Shown in pieces: positions 7,204 to 13,007 of a stretch of 13,007 nt of DNA. The stretch covers positions 1 to 13,007 of the forward strand of contig CALMAR010000273.1 of assembly GCA_937859855.1 (NCBI GenBank). Reading direction: 5' to 3'. Numbering within the stretch: the stretch's first letter is position 1; each line of letters begins with the position of its first letter. The position numbers and the translations under genes are program-made. Source of the DNA: an uncultured Kineosporia sp. (GTDB taxonomy: Bacteria; Actinomycetota; Actinomycetes; Actinomycetales; Kineosporiaceae). The notes beneath the pieces are model-generated. The model ran no database searches. It was given only the letters and a program-made list of their open reading frames with translations, and was not told the origin of the DNA.

Positions 7204-8871
7204 CTAGACAACGATGTAGAGGATCACAGTGAGGGCCAGAACTCCAGCGCCGAGCGTGACCGGCGAGCGGTACCAGCCGTGGTCACCCTGCTCGGGTGGG
7301 GCCTTCTCCGCCCGGCTTCGCAGCGACCAGGTCAGGCCCGCCAGATCAGTGTCGGGCTTGGGCTGGGTAACCATCGAAACCACGACGGCCACAGCGATTC
7401 CCACCACGAAGGCGGCGCTGGCTCCGACGAAGCTGCCGGCCTGGCTGGACAGGTCCAGCACATCGGTCCGAACCAGGACGTCGACCACCACGGCAGCGAT
7501 GGTGCCGGAGACCAGCCCGGTCCAGCCGGCCGTGCCGGTCATCCTCTTCCAGAACAGGCCGAGGATGAAGATGGCGAACAGGGGCGCGTTGAAGAAGCTG
7601 AACAGCGCCTGGATGTAGTCCATCAGGTTCTGGTAGCCGCCCGCGATGAACGCCGTCCCCACCGCGAGGATGCATCCGGCCACGGTGACCACCCGCCCGA
7701 CCTGGAGGTAGTAGCGGTCGGATCGGCCGGGCTGGACCCAGTCCTGCCACAGGTCGTAGGTGAACACGGTGTTGAGCGAGCTGACGTTGGCGGCCATGCC
7801 GGCCATGAACGCGGCCAGCAGACCGGCCAGCGCCACCCCGAGCAGGCCGTTGGGGAGCACCTCGTTCATCAGCAGGGATAGCGCGTTGTTGTAGGTGACG
7901 TCGGTCTTGCCGCCCTGCCTCAGGGTGGTCAGCGCCGGAACCAGCACGCTGGCGATCATGCCGGGGATGACGATCACCAGCGGGATCAAGGCCTTGGGAT
8001 AGGCGCCGATGATCGGCGTGCGCCGGGCGGCCGACATGTTCCGGGCCGACAGAGCGCGCTGGACCTCGGCGAAATTGGTTGTCCAGTAACCAAACGAGAG
8101 CACGAAGCCGAGACCGAAGACAATTCCGACGACCGACAGGAAGTCATTGTGGATCTCCGTCAGCGGCGTGCCCGGCCAGGAGTGCAGCTCGGCTCCATTG
8201 CCAGCGGCTGAGACCTTCTGCTTCAGCCCGGACCAGCCGCCGACCCGGGCCAGGCCGGCCACGGTCATCGGAATCAGCAGGGCCAGGATGACGAAGAACT
8301 GCAGCACCTCGTTGTAGATCGCGGCGGACAACCCCCCCAGCACGGTGTAGGACAGCACCACCAGCGCGGCGATCGGGATGGCCACCCCCAATGACCAGCC
8401 CAGCAGCGCCTCCAGGATCAGGCCCAGCGAATACAGGTTCACGCCGGCGATCAGCACCGACGACAGCGCGAAGGTGACGGCGTTCACCCGCTGCGTGGTG
8501 TGGTTGAAGCGCTTGCCCAGGAACTCGGGCACGCTGCGGGCTTCACTGCCGTAGTAGAACGGCATCATCACGATGCCGAGGAAGACCATCGCCGGAATGG
8601 CGCCGATCCAGTAGTAGTGCACGGTCGGCAGGCCGTACTGAACGCCGTTGGCCACCATGCCGATCAGCTCGATAGCGCCCAGGTTGGCCGAGATGAAGGC
8701 CAAACCGGTCACCCAGGCTGGCAGCGACCGGCCGGAGAGCAGGAAGTCCATGCTGGAGGACACGGATCGCCGGGCCAGCACACCGATCCCGAGCACGATG
8801 ACGAAATAGAAAGCGACGAGCGAATAATCGACCCAGGTGGTGTCGAGACGCAGGTTCGTTGCAGCCAACAT
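7204..8871 (-). CDS. sodium:solute symporter (SSS/SLC5 family)
   Basis: A 555-residue inner-membrane secondary transporter of the LeuT-fold SSS family, taking up a solute with sodium. About fourteen hydrophobic helices can be traced. Family features include an N-terminal helix with YFVIVLGIGVLARR, then DFLLSGRSLPAWVTGLAF, SANLGAIELIGM, the VPEFLGKRF segment, SYTVLGGLSAAIYNEVLQFF, and AAFMAGMAANVSSLNTVFTYD in the helix-8 region where sodium ligands usually lie. The overall look is closest to the sugar (SglT-like) branch, but the substrate cannot be read from the sequence. ATG 8871 has GGAGGTG 9 nt upstream; the open frame reaches 8970 without support. The 12-nt spacing to the following small membrane gene suggests an operon. 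Confidence 0.93.
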   Translation of the reverse strand: MLAATNLRLDTTWVDYSLVAFYFVIVLGIGVLARRSVSSSMDFLLSGRSLPAWVTGLAFISANLGAIELIGMVANGVQYGLPTVHYYWIGAIPAMVFLGIVMMPFYYGSEARSVPEFLGKRFNHTTQRVNAVTFALSSVLIAGVNLYSLGLILEALLGWSLGVAIPIAALVVLSYTVLGGLSAAIYNEVLQFFVILALLIPMTVAGLARVGGWSGLKQKVSAAGNGAELHSWPGTPLTEIHNDFLSVVGIVFGLGFVLSFGYWTTNFAEVQRALSARNMSAARRTPIIGAYPKALIPLVIVIPGMIASVLVPALTTLRQGGKTDVTYNNALSLLMNEVLPNGLLGVALAGLLAAFMAGMAANVSSLNTVFTYDLWQDWVQPGRSDRYYLQVGRVVTVAGCILAVGTAFIAGGYQNLMDYIQALFSFFNAPLFAIFILGLFWKRMTGTAGWTGLVSGTIAAVVVDVLVRTDVLDLSSQAGSFVGASAAFVVGIAVAVVVSMVTQPKPDTDLAGLTWSLRSRAEKAPPEQGDHGWYRSPVTLGAGVLALTVILYIVV

Positions 8872-9044
8872 CGTTGTCGGCACCTCCCATGGCGGGCCAG
8901 CAAGCTGGCCGGATGGTGTGAACAGGCGCGGATTGCGAGGGTCATTCCGAACGAGAGGGATGGCCGTCAACGCCCGATGCTAATGATCAGTGGTTCGGAC
9001 GCAACCGCACAGTCCTGGTGACCTTCTCGGCATCCGCCAGCAGC
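8872..9044 (-). promoter_or_regulatory. gap upstream of the symporter operon
   Basis: The symporter starts 173 nt after the reductase stop, enough for its own promoter. On the minus strand TTGACG (8970-8965) is followed after 17 nt by GAATGA (8947-8942). The -35 match is good and the -10 poor. No terminator-like hairpin was found, so read-through from the reductase gene is also possible. Confidence 0.25.
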
Positions 9045-9782
9045 TCACATGTACTGACCCCCATTGACGGAGAAGATCTGCCCGGTGATGAAGCTGGAAT
9101 CCGGGTCGGCCAGGAACTCCACCACCCGGGCCACCTCATCCGGCTGACCCAGCCGGCCGACCGGGATCTTGGCGACCACCTTGTCCAGTGCCTCCTGGGG
9201 CACCGCGGCCACCATGTCAGTGGCGATGTAACCGGGGGCGACGTCGTTCACCGTGATCCCCTTGGGCGCGGTCTCCTGAGCCAGGCTCATGGTCAGCCCG
9301 AACAGGCCAGCCTTGGCCGCGGCATAGTTGGCCTGGCCGATGTTGCCGGCCTCGCCGATGATCGAGCTGATGTTGATGATCCGGCCCGAGCCGCGGTCGA
9401 GCATGTGCTGCAGAACCCCGCGGCACAGGTAGAACGCTCCCGACAGGTTCACCTGCACCACTCGATCCCAGTCCTCGGGCGCCATTCTGCGCACGGTGCG
9501 ATCGGCGGTGATACCCGCGTTGTTCACCAGGATGTCGAGGCGGCCATGTTTCTCCAGCACCTCACCGATCACTCGTTCGCAGTCACCGGACGACCCGATG
9601 TTGCCCTGGTGGATGCTGATCTTGTCGCCGAACTCGTCAGCGAAACGCACCGCCCCGGTTGAATCCCGCGAGTAGCCAGCGGCGACCACCACCCCGCGGC
9701 CCACCAGCCGGCGGCTGATCGCGGCGCCGATTCCTCGTACCCCGCCGGTCACCAGAGCGACCTGACCTGTCATCTCGGCCAT
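9045..9782 (-). CDS. acetoacetyl-CoA / 3-oxoacyl reductase, PhaB/FabG-like SDR
   Basis: A 245-residue SDR that reduces a 3-oxoacyl thioester to the 3-hydroxyacyl form with NADPH. The cofactor loop TGGVRGIG is at 12-19, NNAG at 87-90, Ser in NISS (~140), and Tyr and Lys in YAAAK (153, 157). The stretch PGYIATDMV…LDKVVAKIPVGRLG resembles acetoacetyl-CoA reductases of polyhydroxybutyrate synthesis more than fatty-acid FabG, and the end FITGQIFSVNGGQYM fits the PhaB/FabG group. No synthase or thiolase gene lies in the window, so PhaB versus FabG stays open and I give no symbol. ATG 9782 has GGAGG 5 nt upstream. The frame runs much further (to 10328), but that part lies opposite the kinase gene and is not coding. 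Confidence 0.92.
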   Translation of the reverse strand: MAEMTGQVALVTGGVRGIGAAISRRLVGRGVVVAAGYSRDSTGAVRFADEFGDKISIHQGNIGSSGDCERVIGEVLEKHGRLDILVNNAGITADRTVRRMAPEDWDRVVQVNLSGAFYLCRGVLQHMLDRGSGRIINISSIIGEAGNIGQANYAAAKAGLFGLTMSLAQETAPKGITVNDVAPGYIATDMVAAVPQEALDKVVAKIPVGRLGQPDEVARVVEFLADPDSSFITGQIFSVNGGQYM

Positions 9783-9986
9783 CTCGACCTCCGCGTCGTC
9801 GTCCGGCTTCGAACATGACGCCGAGGTGCCGGTTTTGTCCAGAGGGGGCGATGCCAGGACCGGGGCCGAAGAGTGGGGTGAAGCTGCGCGGCCGCGGATG
9901 CACCCCCGTTCATTCCAGCGCCGGGTTCGTTGATGTTTGATGGTCGTATGGCCCGCCGACGCCGCCAGCACTCTGGACGCGCTTCG
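9783..9986. promoter_or_regulatory. divergent control region of the reductase and the kinase
   Basis: These 204 bp separate two outward-facing genes and must carry a promoter for each unless the kinase is leaderless. The only clear element is the reductase ribosome site GGAGG (about 9788-9792). No convincing -35/-10 pair or long inverted repeat was found by eye. Confidence 0.4.
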
Positions 9987-10997
9987 ATGAGCTCGCACGA
10001 TCTGTCCGGCGATGACGTCGCCGCGCGACTTCATCCCACCGTGCAGCAAGCGGTTTCGCGCTTCGGACTGGCTCCGGACAGCCGGCTGACGCTGCTGAAT
10101 GTCAGCGAGAACGCCACCTTCGCAGTGGATGACCCGTCGACGGGCACCCGCAGAGTGCTGCGCGTGCATCGGCGCGGCTATCACGACACCGCGTCCATTG
10201 AATCCGAGCTGGCCTGGCTGGAAGCGGTGCGGCACCAGGCCGGGCTGATCACCCCTCGGGTGATCGCGGCCCCGGACGGGCAGCGAGTGCTGGTGCTGCC
10301 CGAGGACGGTCACGATGAACCGCGCCACGTCGTGCAGTTCGAGTGGTTACCGGGTCACGAACCGGACCTGCGGGACGCCGCCCTGCCCGAGTGGTTCGGG
10401 CTGCTCGGCGCGGTCACCGCCCGCCTGCATGTCCACGTCCGTGAATGGTTGCCACCGGGACACTTTCGCCGCTTCGCCTGGGACTATGAGGCCGCTTTCG
10501 GCGACGTCGCCCGCTGGGGACGGTGGCAGCACGGCATGGCTGTGGGGGATTCCGAGCGAGCGATCCTGGCCCGGACGGACCAGACCCTGAGAGAGCGGCT
10601 GACCCGGTTCGGCCGCGGCCGGGACCGGTTCGGCCTGATCCACGCCGATCTCCGGCTGGCGAACCTGCTGGTTGATCACGGCCAGACTCAGGTGATCGAT
10701 TTCGATGACTGCGGCTATGGCTGGTTCATGTACGACTTCGGTTCCGCGGTGAGCTTCTTCGAGCACGATCCGCGGGTGCCGGAGCTGATGGATTCCTGGG
10801 TCGGGGGCTACCGGACGGTTCGCCCGCTGAGCTCCGCCGACGAGCAGGAGCTCCCGTCATTCGTGATGATGCGACGGCTGCTGCTGGTGGCCTGGATCGG
10901 GTCGCATTCCGGGACCGAACTGGCCCGGTCCATGGGCGCCCAATATACGGCGCAGAGTTGCGATCTGGCCGAACAGTATCTGAGCCGATTCGGCTGA
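9987..10997 (+). CDS. APH-fold phosphotransferase (kinase), substrate unknown
   Basis: A 336-residue cytoplasmic small-molecule kinase of the aminoglycoside phosphotransferase/choline kinase-like fold. The N-lobe has NVSENATFAVDD and VLRVHRRGYHD with a nucleotide-binding basic strand, and SELAWL in the lobe's helix. The catalytic loop is HADLRLANLL (Asp ~221, Asn ~226), followed by the metal-binding Asp of VIDFDDCG (~238) and WFMYDFGS. The family includes homoserine-type and sugar kinases, so antibiotic resistance should not be assumed. ATG 9987 gives a normal N-terminus, but its ribosome site is weak; ATG 9948 or 9933 in the same frame are possible. It ends 8 bp before the convergent maltokinase-cap gene. 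Confidence 0.88.
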   Translation: MSSHDLSGDDVAARLHPTVQQAVSRFGLAPDSRLTLLNVSENATFAVDDPSTGTRRVLRVHRRGYHDTASIESELAWLEAVRHQAGLITPRVIAAPDGQRVLVLPEDGHDEPRHVVQFEWLPGHEPDLRDAALPEWFGLLGAVTARLHVHVREWLPPGHFRRFAWDYEAAFGDVARWGRWQHGMAVGDSERAILARTDQTLRERLTRFGRGRDRFGLIHADLRLANLLVDHGQTQVIDFDDCGYGWFMYDFGSAVSFFEHDPRVPELMDSWVGGYRTVRPLSSADEQELPSFVMMRRLLLVAWIGSHSGTELARSMGAQYTAQSCDLAEQYLSRFG

Positions 10998-11003
10998 AAC
11001 CTC

Positions 11004-11036
11004 GGTCACCCCGGCGGTCGCTGGGTCACCCCGGCG
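11004..11036. repeat. 13-bp direct repeat, 20-bp period, across a gene end
   Basis: GGTCACCCCGGCG occurs at 11004-11016 and again at 11024-11036. The 3'-most copy relative to the minus-strand gene (11004-11016) contains that gene's stop (TGA at 11006-11008). The other copy carries the same TGA in a different frame, since the period is not a multiple of three. It looks like a short tandem duplication at the end of the gene. Confidence 0.7.
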
Positions 11037-11644
11037 AGGACAGCGCCGGACGTTCCAGCCCAGCTACCGGTCAGGGTGAACGGCGACAGCACGGCTGCAC
11101 CCACCACCCGGGCCACCGTCACCCGCAGCTGGCCGGCCTGGATCACCGAGGTCTGACCGGCGTCACGTACGGTAAGAGCCAGAATGCGCGGCACCGCTGT
11201 GCCCGGTGTCCCACTGCCGGCCACGGTGACGCTGGGCGGCTGGCGGTGCACCCCGTTCTCGTCGCCGGCCAGTTCCTCGGCCTGGGTCCCCCCAGTCAGC
11301 ACCACAGTGGCCAGCGCCGCCGCGAACACCGGATCGGCACAGGCGTCGTACACCCAGCGGGTGCCCAGCACCGAATGCTGGGCGGTGCCCAGGAGATGCT
11401 GATCGGACCCGCTCAGGGGTGCGTCCCGATAGGTCAGGGGTACATGCAGCACGGCGCCGCTGGCCGCTCGCAGCAGGTGGCCCTCCAGGCCGACCCGGTC
11501 GTCCGGATCGTCCAGCCGGTACGACGCCAGCCGGTCCGCCTGGCCGGCGCCCAGATCGTGGCACCACTCCCGGCTCGGTAGCCAGCCCTGGATCAGCTCC
11601 AGCTTGGAGGGTGTCAGCGTGGCCGTCGCGTGCAGATATGCCAT
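11006..11644 (-). CDS. maltokinase N-terminal cap-like protein (stand-alone)
   Basis: A 212-residue soluble protein matching the actinobacterial group annotated as maltokinase N-terminal cap-like or, misleadingly, 1,4-alpha-glucan branching protein. Family features are the N-terminal ATLTPSKLELIQGWLP, ASYRLDDPDDRVGLEGHLL, VLHVPLTYRDAPL, and LLGTAQHSVLGTRWVYDACADPVFAAAL, then LTGGTQAEEL. In true maltokinases this cap precedes a kinase domain; here no kinase domain follows in the same chain. No active site can be pointed to and the role is unknown. It starts 27 nt after the response regulator stop, so it may share that transcript. The hairpin at 11649-11667 lies just before its ATG, and no good ribosome site is visible. 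Its end faces an APH-fold kinase gene 8 bp away. Confidence 0.85.
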   Translation of the reverse strand: MAYLHATATLTPSKLELIQGWLPSREWCHDLGAGQADRLASYRLDDPDDRVGLEGHLLRAASGAVLHVPLTYRDAPLSGSDQHLLGTAQHSVLGTRWVYDACADPVFAAALATVVLTGGTQAEELAGDENGVHRQPPSVTVAGSGTPGTAVPRILALTVRDAGQTSVIQAGQLRVTVARVVGAAVLSPFTLTGSWAGTSGAVLAGVTQRPPG

Positions 11645-11648
11645 CGGC

Positions 11649-11667
11649 GGAGCCTATGCCGGGCTCC
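11649..11667 (-). promoter_or_regulatory. hairpin just before the cap-protein start
   Basis: GGAGCC (11667-11662 on the minus strand) and GGCTCC (11654-11649) form a perfect six-base stem with a seven-base loop, ending 4 nt before the ATG at 11644. It lies between the response regulator stop and the next gene. It could end the upstream transcript or mask the start region of the cap gene. No T-run follows. Confidence 0.45.
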
Positions 11668-11671
11668 GATT

Positions 11672-12334
11672 CTACCGGCCGGGGACGACGACCCCTGATT
11701 CGTAGGCGAACATCACCAGCTGAGCCCGGTCCCGGCAGTTCAGTTTGGCCAGCAGAGAACTGACGTACGTCTTCACGGTGCCGTAGCCGATGTGCAGTTC
11801 GGCGCTGACCTCCTGGTTCGACCGGCCCCGGGCGATCGCGGCCAGGACCTCGCGCTCCCGCTCGGTCAGTCCGGCCACGGCGGCCGGATCGGCCGGCGCC
11901 GACACTGGCAGGGAGGCGAACAGCGTGATCAGCCGCCGGGTCACGCTCGGCGACAGCAGTGCATCACCCCGGGCGACCACTTCGATCGCCTCGATCAGCT
12001 GCTGCGGGCGGACATCCTTGAGCAGGTAACCGCTGGCTCCGGCCCGGATCGCGGCCTGCACCAGGTCGTCATCGTCGAACGTGGTCAGCACCAGAACCCT
12101 GATGCCGGCGCAGGTCTCGTCGGCCACGATCCGCCGGGTCGCGTCCAGCCCGTCCAAGCCGGGCATCCGGATGTCCATCAGCATCACATCCGGCCTGACC
12201 TGACGGGCCAGCCTCAGCGCGGCCCAGCCATCCCCAGCCTGCCCGACCACCTCCAGTCCCTCGGTCGCGTTCAGCAGCACGATGAACGCCCCGCGGACCA
12301 GCTCCTGATCGTCCACGACCGCGACCCGGATCAC
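11672..12334 (-). CDS. NarL/LuxR-type response regulator
   Basis: A 220-residue DNA-binding response regulator, the output half of a two-component pair. The receiver domain (1-~120) has the acidic pair in VVDDQ (8-9), the phosphate-accepting Asp in LMDIRMPG (54), the switch Thr in VLTTFDDDD (~84-85) and Lys in GYLLKD (106). A linker leads to a LuxR-type helix-turn-helix domain (~156-215) with LTEREREVL, GRSNQEVSAELHIGYGTVKTYV and NCRDRAQLV. The start is GTG 12334, overlapping the kinase stop as GTGA, so the two are translationally coupled. Pairs of this type in Actinobacteria often control exporters, but no target gene is adjacent here. Targets are unknown. Confidence 0.96.
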   Translation of the reverse strand: MIRVAVVDDQELVRGAFIVLLNATEGLEVVGQAGDGWAALRLARQVRPDVMLMDIRMPGLDGLDATRRIVADETCAGIRVLVLTTFDDDDLVQAAIRAGASGYLLKDVRPQQLIEAIEVVARGDALLSPSVTRRLITLFASLPVSAPADPAAVAGLTEREREVLAAIARGRSNQEVSAELHIGYGTVKTYVSSLLAKLNCRDRAQLVMFAYESGVVVPGR

Positions 12335-13007
12335 GGCCGCCCTCGCACCGGGAGCCGGGCGCTGACCCGGAATCCGCCGCCGCTGGTGCGGCCCGCGCTC
12401 AGGTCGCCCCCGACCAGGCTGGCCCGCTCCCGCAGCCCGATCAGGCCGAAGCCGCCGAACCTGGGCGGAGTCTGATCAGCCGGGCCCCGATCACCGGGCC
12501 GCCCCTGACCCGCCACATCGATGTCCAGGTTCGATCCGTTGCGGCTGATCTGGACCGACACCGGCTGTCCGGGCGAGTGCCGCACGGCGTTGGTCAGGGC
12601 CTCCTGCACGATTCGAAACGCGGCCAGATCCACGGCGGCCGACACCTCGTCGAAGGAGCCATGCACCGAAAGCTCAACCGACAGGCCAGTTTCCCGCACT
12701 CCCTGCACCAGCGGGGGCACCGCAGCCAGGCCCGGCAGCGACGGCTGTGCATCGTCCCCGCTACGAAGCAGCCCGATCACCGACCGGGCCTGGGCCAGGG
12801 CCTCCCGGCTGGTATCCGCGATCACGTCCAGCGCTTTCCCCGCCGCCGCCGGGTCGGCCTGAATCAGGTGCGCGCCGACCCCCGCCTGGACGGCGATCAG
12901 CGACATGCTGTGCGCCACCACGTCGTGCATCTCCCGGGCGATCCGGAGCCGTTCCTCGGCCACCGCCTGGGCCGCCTGCGCCGCGGCCGCCGCGGCCCGG
13001 CTCTCCG
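12331..13007 (-). CDS. NarL-family sensor histidine kinase, N-terminus outside window
   Basis: The C-terminal ~225 residues of a sensor kinase of the HisKA_3 group. An Ala/Gln-rich helix (SRAAAAAAAQAAQAVAEER) runs into the dimerisation segment RLRIAREMHDVVAHSMSLI, whose first His (in MHD) is the expected phosphorylation site. Further on are the N box EALTNAVRHSPG and the glycine-rich lid GFGLIGLRERASLVGG, then SGGGFRVSARLP near the end, together forming the ATP-binding domain. The sensing and membrane part lies beyond position 13007, so the signal is unknown. The frame remains open to the window edge; the GTG at 12963 is internal and not the start. The stop overlaps the regulator start by 4 nt. 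Confidence 0.95.
   Translation of the reverse strand, partial: ESRAAAAAAQAAQAVAEERLRIAREMHDVVAHSMSLIAVQAGVGAHLIQADPAAAGKALDVIADTSREALAQARSVIGLLRSGDDAQPSLPGLAAVPPLVQGVRETGLSVELSVHGSFDEVSAAVDLAAFRIVQEALTNAVRHSPGQPVSVQISRNGSNLDIDVAGQGRPGDRGPADQTPPRFGGFGLIGLRERASLVGGDLSAGRTSGGGFRVSARLPVRGRP

Noticed and set aside
6913..7881. 322-residue plus-strand frame opposite the symporter
   Set aside because: Gln/His/Gly/Asp-rich translation typical of the reverse complement of membrane protein genes. The minus strand has two clear genes.
9783..10328. N-terminal extension of the PhaB/FabG-like reductase by 182 codons
   Set aside because: The extra part runs opposite the kinase gene, has no domain, and the ATG at 9782 has a strong ribosome site at the normal family N-terminus.
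9987..10997. Aminoglycoside resistance gene
   Set aside because: It has the general APH-fold catalytic motifs, but these are shared by many metabolic kinases. There is no mobile context and no resistance-specific feature.
11792..12475. 227-residue plus-strand frame opposite the two-component genes
   Set aside because: No motifs. It overlaps the response regulator and kinase, which are complete in sequence features on the minus strand.
1..13007. CRISPR array, IS element, toxin-antitoxin or biosynthetic cluster
   Set aside because: No regularly spaced repeats, transposase motifs, paired small toxin/antitoxin frames or large synthase modules were found on either strand.

Overview
The window is about two-thirds G+C, with strongly G/C-biased third codon positions, GTG and TTG starts, and protein families typical of Actinobacteria. 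These include a Tat-exported purple-acid-phosphatase-like enzyme, a large-subunit catalase, a DUF2255 protein, a maltokinase-cap protein and a NarL-type two-component pair. A soil- or plant-associated actinomycete (Frankiales/Nakamurellales-like) fits, but I cannot name the genus from sequence alone. It reads as ordinary chromosomal sequence. I see no transposase, integrase, CRISPR array, toxin-antitoxin pair or phage gene.

Layout: (1) 1-70 is a tRNA-Ala(GGC) missing its first three bases. (2) 71-680 is a gene-poor stretch holding possible hairpins and a coding-like scrap. (3) 681-2636 (+) is a secreted metallophosphatase. (4) 2667-3018 (-) is the broken C-terminal part of an amidohydrolase gene. 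(5) katE, 3071-5182 (-), and an SDR gene, 5425-6216 (+), diverge from a shared 242-bp region. (6) 6231-9782 (-) holds, in transcription order, a PhaB/FabG-like reductase, a Na+/solute symporter, a 93-residue two-helix membrane protein, a DUF2255 protein and a PLDc_N-like small membrane protein. The last four are closely packed and probably one operon. (7) 9987-10997 (+) is an APH-fold kinase divergent from the reductase and convergent with the next gene. (8) 11006-13007 (-) is a histidine kinase (cut by the window end), its response regulator overlapping by 4 nt, and a maltokinase N-terminal-cap-like protein 27 nt further on.

Functionally, the window combines extracellular phosphate-ester hydrolysis, peroxide defence, acetoacetyl-CoA/3-oxoacyl reduction, sodium-coupled solute uptake and a sensory pair. 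No single pathway ties them together. The least explained element is the symporter with its small two-helix neighbour, which I propose as a candidate accessory subunit. I did not find convincing evidence of a wholly new system.
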